From Planococcus citri (lineage: Eukaryota; Arthropoda; Insecta; Hemiptera; Pseudococcidae): a stretch of 64,000 nt of DNA. The translations under genes and the position numbers were made by a program. The notes beneath the pieces were generated by a model that worked only from the letters and a program-made list of their open reading frames with translations, was not told where the DNA came from and ran no database searches. Of this stretch, positions 35,919-48,247 are shown piece by piece (the first letter of the stretch is position 1; each line of letters starts with the position of its first letter). The stretch spans positions 57,499,469 through 57,563,468 of the forward strand of contig NC_088677.1 of assembly GCF_950023065.1 (NCBI RefSeq), given 5' to 3'.

Positions 35919-36551
35919 GGGTTCTTCGATGCTGTTAAGATATTTGAGCAGCTCCATTGGTGTTTTATAGCGACTCTGCTTTGCACTGTCACGTGTGTTT
36001 TAATCAGGTATATAAGCTTATTCTCTGAGTTTCCATCAACATCACAAAAACTTCCACCTAGAAGGTCAAATCTGCAGTCATATGCCACTGTTTCTTGGCC
36101 ACGTTCATCTCTAAAAAAAACTTGCTGTTGGAAGACAAGACTGCATGTCTTGTATTCACATTGGCCAAATTTATGATCTTCGGGAGAAAAAGTGGGCTTT
36201 GTAGAGTACAGCATTTCAAAAATTTGAAATTGATTATTAAAATACAGCTTGCTTTATCAACTCTCTGTTTAGCTATCCAGTCGTTCCAGAATCAACAGAG
36301 ATAATGAGGAATGTAGCCTTTTTCAATATTTGATCACATTAGTTATTAACTATTGTTAGTGAGAAAGAGTTGGAATCTCGTGATGCATATGTTTCCTTTG
36401 CCTGCTCTATTTGACTTTGGTCTTATCATGTAAAATTTTGGTATCAGTTTATGACGGATGTAGTTTTCGCAGTTTTATTCGAGTATTATCGCCTCATTTT
36501 TTCAAGAGTGGGTTACCTAAAAGTGAACAGATCATTTCATAGTAGGGCTTA

Positions 36552-36700
36552 GGCTTATCGAAGATTTGCAAAAAAGAGACGAAACACTTGGAACAGATTG
36601 AGCAGTTGCAAATTAGTGAAAAAAGTGCAAAAGCGAAATTAGAGCAAAAATATATGCAGAATGCGAGTTATATGGAACTTTGCAGAGCTTTATTGGCATA
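36552..36700 (+). CDS. short coiled-coil-like open frame, unidentified
   Basis: The plus-strand frame reads KETKHLEQIEQLQISEKS and continues AKAKLEQKYMQNASYMELC to a stop, with heptad-like Leu/Ile spacing. No ATG or clear splice sites define it. It could be an exon or a transposon remnant. Confidence 0.25.
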
Positions 36701-38645
36701 GTCGACGTGTCGGTTCACTCAAATCAGTAAATTTGACCAATGTTGATGAATCTGGAAAGGATTTGCGATTTCGTAATGATTCAGCATTGTACATAATGGT
36801 TGCCTGTTGAAAAGTTTGACATACACTTGAACCTCAATTTTATTCAGGTTTGCATTGCACCTGCAATCTTACGTACTTGATATTCGACCATCTCTTGTAT
36901 GGTACAGGATTTTGTTTTCCTGTGAGAACCTACGTATAAAGTGTTATCAGATGAACTGAACGTTGATTACACTTCTGTCGAATTGCTGTCATATGCAATA
37001 AAATAATTTTTTAGAACCGTGCGGAGTCGTAAAGTTAACCTGTATGAAAACTGCACGATTTCTGTCATGGGAAAAATGAATGATTTTCATTCGTGCCCAT
37101 TGGTATTTGCATAGAGGTGTTAGTAATGCCGAGTAAAGACGGATGTTGAACGTAGTTTTCAACGAGTCGCTGAACGTGACATTTCACATCTTATTTTATC
37201 GTCAGTTGAACGATATGTGTTTTTGGGCGAACGATAGAAAATATTAGGTACATATAAGGTTTTTAATAACCGATTTATGAAATTGAATTCAGTTTGCTGC
37301 GATTGAGTGCACCGATCGTTGACTATGTTTGTGAGTTGTACATACCATGAAGAATGTTCCTAGAAACTTGAAACTGGTAACCGCGTGCTTAATATATTTT
37401 TGCTCATTTTCAGCTTTTATCGTTTCTCGGAATTTTCCCTCGTGCTTTTTTAGGATTTAATTTCAAATCATGATTTGCGAAAAAGATGATGTATTATCAT
37501 TATCATTTTTTTAGCTTCCTGAAATCCAGGGTCAGGGATACATTTAAATTTGGTAAAAAGTCATGGAGTTGTTCTGATATTTTGTACCTACCTACTATGA
37601 AAACAAAAGATTTCGATAAAAAAATTAGCTATTTTACCTACTGTATCAATTTTAACAAATTTTTGTTGCTTTTTAATGAATAATTGTGCGCTTGCTTAGC
37701 TTCGGGTAGCATTGTAATATTTGCTGAAGCACGACCAATCTGACCACATTTTTGAAAATGTTACTAGCTTCGTTCTACAGAGAATTGCAAGCTTTGAACA
37801 GAAATGGCAATCTTGAACATGAAAATGAGGCGATAATTGTGTAAAATTGGATAGAAACTGTCGTTTTCTCAGCAGTATTTTGTAAAAACAATTCTCAAAA
37901 TTGAAAAAAAAAACACAATTTTTTAAAGAAAAAAGAAAAAAAATATTTTTAAAAATGAAAAAATAAAAAATAAAAGAAATGAAAATATAATGGGAAATGC
38001 ATTTTTGTCCAAGTTTTGAATGATCGAACAAATGGAGTTCAAAAAAGCTGAAACTTGAAACCCAAAATTATGATATTCCGATAGTAATATCATATCATTT
38101 TAATTTGAGCCATGATTTCATATTCAAAGATTTCAGTGTTACCCTTCTATTTGGAAGTGGCTACTCGATGTGTGATCAATATAATATTTATTCAAAATAC
38201 ATGTATTTAAATTTCATTAGGGTTGTAGAAGTCACTAAGCGAACTGTCCTCAAGAACCTTAATGTTAACGAATCTGTTGAAGCGAACGACTGGTGTTGCT
38301 GACGTTGAGAAAATTTGGGAAGCTGACTGGCTACTTTGTTTCAAACCAAAATATTCACGTAAAAACGCTACGCTAATGCGCTATGCTTTGGATGTTTTTT
38401 ATTTAAGAGCTCCAGCAATGAAGTAAGGAAAAAAGTAACTTCTGGCATAATCGGCGAAGCAAATGAGATTTTTTCAACATTGATGATGTAATATAGGAGA
38501 GTACAGAATTGCTCCTGTTGACCAAATTTATAATTTTATTCCAAATTGTTCTAGTGAAAAACAAAACAAAAGCAAGATATAAAATGAATAAGTGAAAGTA
38601 TTAAAATATGTAGGGTATTGAATATTTTTTAAAAAATGAGAATCA
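36701..38645. other. non-coding, nothing recognised
   Basis: AT-rich, stops in all frames, runs of A/T near 37905-37980. A 27-codon frame after an ATTTCATTAG acceptor at about 38219 (plus) is too short to support. Confidence 0.45.
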
Positions 38646-38894
38646 TTACAAAAAAATTAAGCAAAGAGTTGGTCCACATTGATCACAATTTCCAGTCATT
38701 GGATCCGGTCTGCGATCGAGTATTTCATATCCACATCCCTGATCAACTCCCTTAACACTTCTTTTAACGTACTCTTTTGGAATCTGGTTTTTGATGACTT
38801 CTTGTTCTGTGGACTCACCAACGCTTTCTAGGTTGTTGAGGGTACATTTGACGGAGTGAATGCTCCTCGTGATATGACTACATTTTTGGAATAG
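38646..38894 (-). CDS. exon-like frame with CxxC, unidentified
   Basis: Minus-strand frame from LFQKCSHITRSIHSVKC through ESTEQEVIKNQIPKEYVKR to a Cys-rich end (GNCDQCGPTLC) and TAA, over 80 codons. An acceptor-like GTTCAG lies just upstream at about 38899. The block CTLNNLESVG ... IKNQIP loosely recalls BEL/Pao gag proteins but I cannot claim it. It lies downstream of the C2H2 gene on the same strand and may be its last exon. Confidence 0.4.
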   Translation of the reverse strand, partial: LFQKCSHITRSIHSVKCTLNNLESVGESTEQEVIKNQIPKEYVKRSVKGVDQGCGYEILDRRPDPMTGNCDQCGPTLCLIFL

Positions 38895-39396
38895 TTACCT
38901 GAACAGGATGGAATGGTTGAATTGACGTTTTAGAGATAAGTATTATCATACAAAAAAGAAATTACTACTTTTTCTTCAGTAAACAATTTTATTTTGATGC
39001 TTGGTAGCTTCGAGTTGAATAATTTTCAACTTACAGCTAAGCCGGCTGCTCCTTGTGTCGTATTATTTCTTTTGGCAGCTTCCATTGGGTTGTATCTGTT
39101 TCCTCTTTGGTTCATTTTGATTTGAATTTTGAAAAGCAATAAGTAAAGAAAATGTAATGTACAATAATAGAATAAGGTAGAAATAATAGTGGTTGTATAA
39201 TTTACCCTGTGTGTGGGTCTTTTTTTCCATCCTGATATGGTACTTGATAATATGTATGTTCATTGTTCCTTCTAGTTCGGATGGGAAAACTTCGTACATC
39301 GCTCCTGTGAGAAACAGAAAGACATGATTAAAAAAATACTCGCTGGGTATATTCGCTGCAGATTTTAAGCTCCTACCTAGCTTTGACGTATATTTC

Positions 39397-40277
39397 CTAC
39401 ATGCTTCCACATATTCGTACACTTTCGTGCATGTGCGCATGACACGGTGCATATAACTGATATATTCTCATTTGTATATATCTGCCAAACCGACATCCTG
39501 ACTGCATTTCTGGCAGTCGCTCAAAAATATGTACACCCTGATGTAGCGCCATTACTCTGTGCTCTTTGATGGTCTTGTAAAGCGCGCTACATTTACGAGC
39601 TTTTGTTGCGTCATCAGGTGCAGGAGCTGGAGTTTCAGGATCGTCAACATCGCCGTTGTCACCTCCCTCTTCAGTGTCGCTGTCTGCGTCGTTGATTTTC
39701 GACAGCTGGTGTTTCAAGTATTTTCTGAGTAGAGGGTCCGTTTTGATTATATCAAGTATCTGGTCATTTCTGAAAAGAATGAAAATGGTAAGAAACAATG
39801 AAAATGTGTGACCTGGGACTAGCCACTAACTTACCTCATGGGAGCCACAAACTCTGCTAACTCTGCATCATTCATTTCCATGGTTCTAGTATGAAGCTTT
39901 GCACGATCTCGTATATTCTTTTCATAGGTTTTATGCTTGAGGCATTGGTGCCTTTTAATATCAGCATACGTGCCTCGACAGTCCGGGCATTCGAGGAGAG
40001 TTTCGCGTTTCACCAACTCAGCGGGACTGTTGCAAGCTAGAATGATATCATCAGGGCAAGATGCTTGCCTTTGTTTTGAGTTGAATTTTGATGATCCTTC
40101 ATCATGAGCCAAAAGCTGATATTGCTCGCGGCAAAATTTTAATTTTGCTTCACCTTTGAGCTTTTCGCTTTTTGTCATGACATTGCGAATGCGCAATTCC
40201 TCAGAATGCATTCTCTCTACATGGCGGGTAAATTTGAGTTGCAAAACCCCGCAGTAAGGGCATGCTAGCGCTTTACC
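39397..40277 (-). CDS. two-exon C2H2-like zinc-finger protein fragment
   Basis: Exon 40277-39836 starts ALACPYCGVLQLKFTRHVER and contains CPDCRGTYADIKRHQCLKH. Both fingers have the unusual spacing C-x2-C-x9-H-x4-H. Donor AG|GTAAGT, then intron 39835-39779 and acceptor TTCATTCTTTTCAG; the joint rebuilds an Arg codon and reads PMRNDQILDIIKTDPLL. Exon two continues through an acidic DSDTEEGGDNGDVDD stretch to SGCRFGRYIQM and a stop at 39397. Proteins with this finger spacing recur in invertebrates and fish as uncharacterised, probably transposon-derived families. An overlapping frame (39063-39452) may mean a frameshift near the end. Start codon not found. Confidence 0.65.
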
Positions 40278-41609
40278 ACGTATAAGATTTCATTTGCCAA
40301 TTTCACAAATCGTTCGAGTATTGAAATATAATTTAGATTTAGATGATTGTAAAGAGTTGAAAACTATACCTACTTATCAGTATAAACTAAAATTTGACTC
40401 ACAGAGATTCTGCAATGCAGCCATCTTTGTCAACTTTTTCAAGAGTGTAGTCTCATTCTCAAGACATCTGAACAATGAACATGCTTAAAGGGCAAGGCTT
40501 TTTTATAACATGCCCTTGAAATTTGTTTTTCGTTTTTTTGTAGGAGAGAAGAATACATCTACCGTCTGGTGTTCTTGGTAAATATTCCTTAGCCAAGTCC
40601 CTCTCCTCCAAAAAGTATAATCTCCAATTTACATTAATGATGTCGTATGTAACTCCCAATATTGAACACTACTTGCAATTATTAGCAACAATGCATTCGT
40701 GCATATATCACAGTGAATTGTTGGACATTTCTGACATACTCATTGTAGTGGGAATCATCACCTTGAAGCGATTTACATAAGAAAGTTGGTGGGTTGCTGA
40801 GTATAATAACATTTTTTTTCTACTTTATAGAAACTTCTGAATATCTTGTAAGCTAATGCTGATTTTTTCAATATTGTTTTCATTACTTTTCAATGGAGTA
40901 TGTGGATCAAATCTGATAAACACAGATATTTTTTACATATCTCTCACTCACATCCGACAGCAGATCCGCCTCATACACCGAGCTATCTGATGCATGGTGT
41001 TACTTCATGTAATATAAGTAGACGTACCACTTTCTGTTGTAACTTCAATCTTCAATTGAAAACTCAGGTAAACAAGATATTGCCTACACATTGAAACTCC
41101 CTCTCAAAATATGGAACATTCTCTGCACCATTAGTGAAATGTTCAAGTGAAAACCAAAATTTTCCTTTCAGAGAGGTAAAACAATAAGAAAAATATGCTA
41201 TGATAAAAACAAAAAAAAATCAATTTATTTGCATAAACATACTCTCCTCAGCTGACGAGAGTAAGAAAAGACAAAAAAACAATTAATTAATTAATTACTA
41301 CAACAATTAAAATCCAACAAATCATAAAAAATAAATAAAAACCTTCGAAATTAGAAAATATCAATTTAGTTTACAGGTAACAAAACAGTCTGAATCATAT
41401 TAATTTTAATTGCACATTAGTAAACTCCATTTTTTGGACTAGTTTCTGTTTATCCGGAAAAGTACGAGTGATTTTGGCCCGCGGCCACCGACAGGGATTT
41501 AGTCCTGCTTCAGGGAGTAAATTTAGTCCGCTTCTAAATTAATTTATTAACAATGAGGACCTGCATAACGGGTAGGTATATTATTGTCGTCAAAAACAAG
41601 TGAATGACA
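40278..41609. other. non-coding, nothing recognised
   Basis: AT-rich, no supported frame, no repeats beyond a TAATTAATTAATT tract at about 41282. Confidence 0.45.
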
Positions 41610-41933
41610 CTAAGCAACGGCATTTGAGTTGCGGATCCATCCATTTGGTTCTTCTGCGAACCTGATTTGTAACTTGAATTCAAATAATCTCCAGGCAGCT
41701 TCACATGCACTTATATAACAACAATCTAGGTAGGATTCTATCTCATCATACAATAATAACGAAGTTCCTTGATGCATTATTTTAATACAATCACAATCAT
41801 AACCCTTGTAAATATATTTGAAAATATACTTTACACTTTTTACAGTAGTACACACTTCAACATTAATATGTGCACCATCCATTTGGTTCTTCAGCGAACC
41901 TGACTTATGAAGTCTTGTGACCATACTCTCCAT
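41610..41933 (-). pseudogene. Helitron transposase relic, middle region
   Basis: The minus-strand frame contains HINVEVCTTVKSVKYIFKYI, YKGYDCD and then YDEIESYLDCCYISACEAAW followed by RLFEF. Helitron proteins have this order, I-N-V-E ... K-Y-I-x-K-Y-I-Y-K-G-x-D ... D-E-I ... Y-x-S-x-x-E-A-x-W-R-L, between the Rep and helicase domains. A short duplication of an (A)EEPNGW-encoding 30-bp segment flanks the fragment (near 41636 and 41873). It is cut off at both ends, so dead. Confidence 0.8.
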
Positions 41934-41951
41934 AAATGCGATCTCTGTTTA

Positions 41952-42380
41952 TTAACTCTGTACTGAGTTGAAAGCCTTAAATTTACTAGTTGTACGCAAC
42001 GCTAAAGGCTGAGTTTCTGCAGTCTCATGTTCAATAACTTCAATGACATTTTCATCTGGAGTATCATTTGCAGGCAATACATTGCGGTATGTCCTTCGTT
42101 TTTTGACATCTTTTTCCAGGAAGGCCAAATGAACCATTATTGGCCATTCGCTTGGCTGAGCGGCAGATCCCGATGGGGTATATTTTGATCGTTCTTTAAT
42201 GTATCTTGCCCTAATATTTTGAGATTCCATAATTCCCTTATTCACAAGATAATAAAAATGTTTCTCACTTGTATACATAATTTCTCCGCTTGTAATAAGA
42301 CAAGCGTTTTCGTTCGCAGATTTATTTTTGTAGTCTCCATTTTTTTCGTCATAAAGAAGTGGAAATTTTTCCACTAAATT
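41952..42380 (-). pseudogene. MADF-like domain open frame
   Basis: After an acceptor-like AATTGGCCAATTTAG the minus-strand frame starts EKFPLLYDEKNGDYKNK and later has NIRARYIKERSKYTPSGSA, then EWPIMVHLAFLEKDVKKRR. The first and last blocks fit MADF ends (x-x-x-P-x-L-Y-D ... D-Y-K; R-x-R-Y-x-x-E ... W-x-x-x-x-x-L-x-F-L). The middle is atypical. The frame then runs through an acidic tail to a stop at 41952. It may be one exon of an unfinished gene or a relic; it overlaps nothing on the plus strand. Confidence 0.45.
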
Positions 42381-42386
42381 GGCCAA

Positions 42387-45111
42387 TTAATGCCCAGTTG
42401 AATTAATCATCTTGGTTTACAGCCATTTTTAAAAAACAACAAATTCTCTCCAAAAAACGAAAAACAAATTTGAAAAGTAATGAAAATATTGTCTTGTACC
42501 TCGTCAAAAAACAAATTATTTCCATTATCAGAAAACGGCAATCATCTGTTGATAAAAAAAAAGTTTCCGGTCCTTTGTGACCATCCCAAGTGCATGTTTT
42601 GCGCTCGTGACAATCATAATATGTAATTACCTAATGAGCGACTTCGCAGTGTGCTTTCTTCGACCATTGTTTAGCCTTTCTTTGTGCTCAAATTGAAGAA
42701 TAAGTAGGTATGCTAAAAATTAAATTCATAAAAACATAATTATGTATTATTCCTGATATTCATTATTAAAAGGAGTAATACGTTTGATAATTAATGATAA
42801 TTTTGAAATAATTAATGACACCGAATCATATCTTGTTGCTGTGCATTTAAAGATTGGTAGGGTTGTTGGACATCGCGAATGCGATTTTTAATAGTTTTTT
42901 GTAAGTAATTTATTCTAGCATTACAATATTGATAACGAACTTAAATGAAGCGTAACGTATCAACATTCAACACCTCCGCGCTTTCTCATTCATACATGGA
43001 GTAAAATAAAATGGTAATATTCGTAAAAGCTGGGAATTGTTGAAGGCGAAGGTGAGAAAAAGCGCGGAGGAAAACACGTTTTCGAGAAAGAAGACTTGGA
43101 GGTGTACTTGGGATTTGAAAAATATAGCGTCATTTTTGTAAGGCGCGCATTTAAAAACCTTTTCGAGATAAATATTACTTTAATGCGCGAAACGGCGCGA
43201 GTAAGGTTTGAATTTTGGATGACTTGCGGCGCTATTTGTTTGAGAAAAGAGTTACTATAAGAGTATGGAAAAATACTACACCACGCCGGGTAGAAAGAAA
43301 GAACAGTGCCGGCGTGAAAAAAGACACACAGATAGAGAGAAGGCTCGGAAAACGTAACGTTTACGTGTACATATTTTTAAAATCCACGAGTAGGTATTTT
43401 TGCTCGGCGCGTATCTACGCTGGGTGTTTTTTCGCCTCTCGTTAAAAGTAATCGTTGGTGCGATTTTTCAAAAATGTACGTCGTTTCGAATTACGTAGAA
43501 TGTAGACGACGGCGGTGGCTATATAACCGAACCACTCTGAAGGTTGAGGTTTTCGACTGTGGCCCAATGAAGTGAGAGAATTTCTAACGTAGAGAGGCGA
43601 GAAACAGCAGAAAAAAAATAACGGGGGTCGATCGACTATTTACGAAAGGGTAACTACTCCTAGGGGTTCTTTTCCATTTGTTAAATTGGGCGTGTGGCCG
43701 ATTGCCTTCGCTTGCCTCTGCTTGCTGTGTTGTAAACGGCTTGCTAATTAATTTGACCGATTGAAGAGGGCGAATTTTAAACGAGCATTGCGGTTATCCG
43801 AGGTTTTCGTCGATGAAGAGCGAGTGAAGAAAGCGGAGTTTGAACGAAAGACGAGAGATTCGAGCTCGACGACGATGGTGTTGTTGATGCTGATGTTATG
43901 TTTCTTGTACGGTTTGTTGCGTTGGTATTCAATTTTTATTTCTTGGATTGGTGCAGGCCTTTTTTTGAGTGCTGCTCGAAATATAGCGAGGTCCTGTTCG
44001 AAATGGGGAGTGTTTTTTATCTTTTATTTTTCGTCTAAAAAATTAGAGAAATCGTCACCGATCGTCATTTTCTTACTAGAAATTCTACCAGAAATTATTA
44101 CATTTTGAAACGCATCATCTGTGGTACTTCGTAGCAATGTCATCTTTGCATTGTCGGAATTAAGGACGTGAAATTGAGCGATAATGGTGGTATATTTCCC
44201 TTTACTATGTACAGATTGTATGTGCGTAGCGTCGCGTCGTCACCGTATACGTATCAAAAAACAGTGGCGAGGGAGGTTACACGCAGGAAGAATCGTTTAA
44301 ATGATATACAAAAATGTATCCGTTAGACTTTATACCATATCTACATATAGAGGCACCTTTTCCGCGGGCGAGAAAAACGATGGCACGAGAGGAAAATAAA
44401 GGAAGGAGGAAAAAAAAACTTTCTCACGAAGCACATTTCGTGTAACAATTTGAAACAGCGGCGACGGCGGCGTCGGGGTAGTGTCTAAATCGTTTACGTT
44501 AGAAAGCACCGGGTTCGTTCGAATGGAAGTTGTTCGTTTGAATTTCAAATTAGAATTTAAAACGTTGTAAAAATTGCGTGTCGGATTTATCATAGAGAAA
44601 GGTGCTGTTAGACGCGTTTGCTGCGGTGGTATAGATATTTTCTATCGTTTTCTCGGCTTATATTCGGTCTCTTCGCTCTTTACTCCCTCGTGTGGTGGTG
44701 TGTTTTTATTCGCGCGATTTTTTCAAGCTCATTTTTATTCCGGTTACGAGCTCATTTCATGAAAGATAGACTGAGATGGTATTTGATATGAAGATGCACA
44801 AAGCTAATTGAAATTTGTTAAGAATGAAATGTGAATGTTGAAATGAGCCAAGTTGATAAGAAATCTGTAGCAGTAACTTTGATTTCTTGGTAAATGGTAG
44901 TGGGGATTCGATAAAAAGTCGTGAAAACCCTCGAAAGACTGTAGGAAAAATTTCGGATCCCTGACCTTGGCCATCTTTTTTCTAGAAGGGCAGGATTTCA
45001 CTTTTTAAAATGTATATTGAAAACCAAGAAAAAACAATTTTTTTAATGATAATTGACTATATTACTAGGACAACCCAAAATATGCTCTCATTCAAGGTAA
45101 AATATTAAATA
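42387..45111. other. non-coding, CG-bearing patches
   Basis: No supported gene. CG-rich DNA at 43140-43560 and 44450-44530 could be regulatory. The plus-strand frames at 43215-43445 and 43761-44108 lack recognised domains. Confidence 0.4.
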
Positions 45112-45330
45112 TTATAATGGATTTTTTGAGTCAGGAAGTGTTTGGAATTTTGTTTTCACTGCAACATTTCTTTGGTGCTTTCGGGTGGCTAAATGTTGCT
45201 CACTTTGAGTCTTGGTATTAGAGACCATTATTCCGCAGTGCGTACAGACTAAGTTTCTGTTTTCCAATATTATGCCTTTAGATCTGTACTCGTGAGCTCT
45301 ATCGGCTAAACCGGATTTCTTTGGTGCCAT
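45112..45330 (-). CDS. BED/CGGBP1-like zinc-finger protein N-terminus (72 aa)
   Basis: ATG at 45330 gives MAPKKSGLADRAHEYRSKG, then NLVCTHCGIMVSNTKTQSEQ and HLATRKHQRN, ending 72 codons later. C-x2-C followed about 18 residues later by H-x5-H is the finger arrangement of CGGBP1 and hAT-derived proteins, which bind DNA. CGGBP1-like proteins continue into a hAT-type helical region; here the frame ends with only about 15 residues after the finger. This is either a first exon or a truncated copy. It is antisense to the putative host gene. Confidence 0.55.
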   Translation of the reverse strand: MAPKKSGLADRAHEYRSKGIILENRNLVCTHCGIMVSNTKTQSEQHLATRKHQRNVAVKTKFQTLPDSKNPL

Positions 45331-47415
45331 GGTGAGGGTTTTACTATTTAAAACATGAAAAAAAATTAACATACAGGTAACTCGGAAACGAGAAAAAAAC
45401 AACCGTTAATGAGAAATTATTCAGCTTACTACTAAAAAGTACACTTTTTCTCGCGGTTTGGAATTAAGAATCAGATTTTTTCCTTTTCAACTTATACTGG
45501 TCGCGAATGCAGCCAGCTAGTCACAGAACACAAACAATAAAAGGAAAACTAGAGATTTTTATCTGGACGTTTTACAGTGTTGCGATTCTCAAAATGCAAA
45601 AATTTCCAAAATATTCTAAAAAATTCGATAAATTGTGAAATATGTGGTAATTTTAGACGAAAATATTCGAATATCAATCAAATATGCAAAAATATTCATT
45701 TTGCAAAATATTCGAAATGAAGTTGTGCTTATTTGAAAGGAAATTTTCTGAAACATAAAATGATCTTGTTACACTTGTAATCGGAGTGCTACAAATAAAC
45801 ATTCAAAAAAAAATATTGGGTTTGCCCTACATATCGCATAAATCCACTTAGAATCAACGAAAACCGTTTCGAATTTGTTTCACTTCTCAGGAGGTTTTGC
45901 AAGACTTACTCAAGTTACGGATTCAAAATTTTTCCGGTAGTTTTTTGAGATCTCCCTACAATTTTTTATGGAATCCCTCTTCAACTTCCCCAAAAAAAAA
46001 GTCGAGCTCTCCCTTGTGTAAACTATTCTACTTTCATTTATTTCTTCGAAGAAATTTAGTTACTTTCATTCGTTCTTGTACTTTTTATGAAAAATATGTT
46101 TCATTTTTTCATGTACTTGACGGGGGCAGTCCGACCGTTTGGGCTTCTTGATAGCATATTAAATTTTAAACGCGAGAGAAGAAATAGAAAGTGCCTTATG
46201 GCGAATGGGTAACACTGAACGGTGAACGAGTAAAGTACATACGTTGAATTTGGTATATTACCTTACGTATAACTAACTACTACCTATCCACTTTTTTACT
46301 TGTAATACCTGCTACCTACGTTGTAAAAAATACATACCTACATTTGTGTACAGGTTTACTTTTTTTCAAACTGCGCTGTGTGAGTGCGTGATATATATGT
46401 TGGGTGTTCTGGCAAAAGCTCATATATGTTGCAAGCATATGTATTCGAGCTGCCGTCATTTCAATTGCCGAACACTCAAATTGTAAAAAGCTACCTACGC
46501 TTTAAAGATGCTGTAGTTTTAAAGGGTGAGTCTTGAATGGTTGAATAAATAGCGAACGCTGAAGTAACGTGATGTATTATGACTGGTTGCTTAGTGTTGT
46601 GTATATGTGTGTTGCACAAGTACGTGAATATCGAAGTTTTTATACATACCTACTTATTTTTGATGAAAATAGGTGTAGATCTCTTCACAAGAGGTGTTCG
46701 AGGGGCGGTTTTTTTGTTTTTGGTGAGACTTTTTAAGACCGAACATGTGAAAAATTGACGTGTGCAATTTTGACCTCTCCGCCTCAAAAAAATTCCTGAA
46801 ATGTTTGCAAAATGCTCTGCCAATAAAATTGAAATGATGAAAGTATTTCTGACACCCTCACCTTCGAATCAAAATAAATACTTATTAGACTTGGAATGTC
46901 CAAACTTCAAGGAACACTGGAAAATCGAAAAATTGGCGTCCTAAACACTTCAAACAACATCAAACAATTTCTGATTCATTCAAAATTCATGTACAAAAAT
47001 TACGAAAATTCCAAAGAGTTGAATACTGTTGGAATTCAAGTGATGGTACTAAGCTCTCATACACAGCAGTAACATGACTTTTCCGTAATAAAGTCAAGTT
47101 ACTCAGAACAGAAAATGACAAAACTTCTTCCTTACCATTGGCAGGCCTAAGCGACAAAATTGTCGTATTATTGTATCATTTTGTTTGGATCTTTTACAGT
47201 CTAAAAATTGTGTTTTTATCGAAATATGTAAAGAAAGCGAAAAATTGCACTACAAAATTGGAACGTGGTTCTATATTTCACACTATTGTATTGAGTACAC
47301 GAATGATCGTATACGTATTATCATAACTAAAACGTAGGCAGTATTGCTATGTAAAACTATCTAAAATGTGTATCAATTACCTTTCCCTTAAAAAGGTTCT
47401 AACTGTACTGTGTAC
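45331..47415. other. non-coding, nothing recognised
   Basis: AT-rich; scattered CTACCTAC words near 46280-46340. The plus-strand 84-codon frame at 45897 is without family resemblance. Confidence 0.45.
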
Positions 47416-47640
47416 TTATAAACGTATGTAATATTTTTTCGCCTCGTCTAAGGTCAGCAAGAAACAGTTCATCTTTTTCGCCTCTGTAAGCTCGGCACTT
47501 GCATCATACAGCTCTTTAAGCAATGTTTTGAACTTCACAATGTGTTTTTCAATATCAAGGACATCCTCTCCGATTTTCAAAACACCCATTCTCCTTTCCG
47601 CCATCATTAGAGATTGAAGATCCCGTTGGTTATAATATCC
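47416..47640 (-). pseudogene. copia-type (Ty1/copia) gag relic
   Basis: The minus-strand frame includes DIEKHIVKFKTLLKELYDAS and ELTEAKKMNCFLLTL. Copia gag (UBN2 family) has the order H-x-x-x-F-x-x-L-x-x-x-L ... L-x-x-x-x-K/D-x-x-x-x-L-L-x-x-L-P. The usual Pro-x-x-Tyr ending is altered (LDEAKKYY). Upstream the match fades with stops. No LTRs, protease, integrase or RT seen nearby. A dead fragment. Confidence 0.6.
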
Positions 47641-48247
47641 TCCAGGTCATTCAAAATATCTGCCGCATACTCATATTTTACACAATGGTGAGAATGGATA
47701 TCAGCAACAAAAACAAAAAAAATGAAAAAAGATATAATTCGAGTAGAACTATGAAAAATGAAAAAGGATTATTTATAAAGTTTGAAAAGAAACGAAAAAA
47801 ACGTTACGAAAAATTATGTAACTTGACTTTGATCAATACACGGTATAATGATATATTATGATAACACAATGAAAATTTCAATTTTCCTTCATCAAAACCG
47901 CCAAAACGTAGGTATGTACATAAATAATAACAGCTGATGAAGGCTTCAATTCTACGTGATTTTTTGTTAACATCAAAAGCTCAGAAAAAATAGCTTCGAT
48001 TTTCGATGTATCGAGTTCTTTGGTGGAAGTTCAGATTCCTCACTGTGTACTGTAGTGATGTGTCTACAAAATTTGAAAAATTAATATTTCAAAATAAACA
48101 AAGTTAATTAAATTTTTATAATCATACCTACTTACTCTGCATTTATCGGGACTATCTTGGTGATAATTTCTTTCTGACTCTCTAGTACAAAATACCCATA
48201 GTCCATCTCTCTGTGTCGAGAAATATTTATTTAAAGAATATTTAAAT
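47641..48247. other. non-coding, nothing recognised
   Basis: AT-rich, closed in all frames. Confidence 0.45.

Larger units (their letters stand above)
35180..36265 (-). pseudogene. unidentified protein-coding relic split by a MITE
   Basis: Reading the minus strand from 36265, one frame runs FEMLYSTKPTFSPEDHKF ... RDERGQETVAYDCRFDLLGG ... SCSNILTASKNP and meets the 258-bp MITE at 35661-35918. Beyond the MITE the coding character resumes as RSLNNIGGEYFTDYLLQMGS. It shifts frame at about 35525 to FSTLSPFLQQEASLGTKYYN ... FTCIKDFWHHSNPLIYV, and again at about 35345 to EKGLYVKSIFDNNVIVLNAD. The result is over 250 codons of protein-like sequence with two frameshifts and one insertion. I cannot name the family; the N-P-L-I-Y-V ... 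E-K-G start and a later Cys/His pair hint at a transposon-linked enzyme, but this is a guess. Confidence 0.5.
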
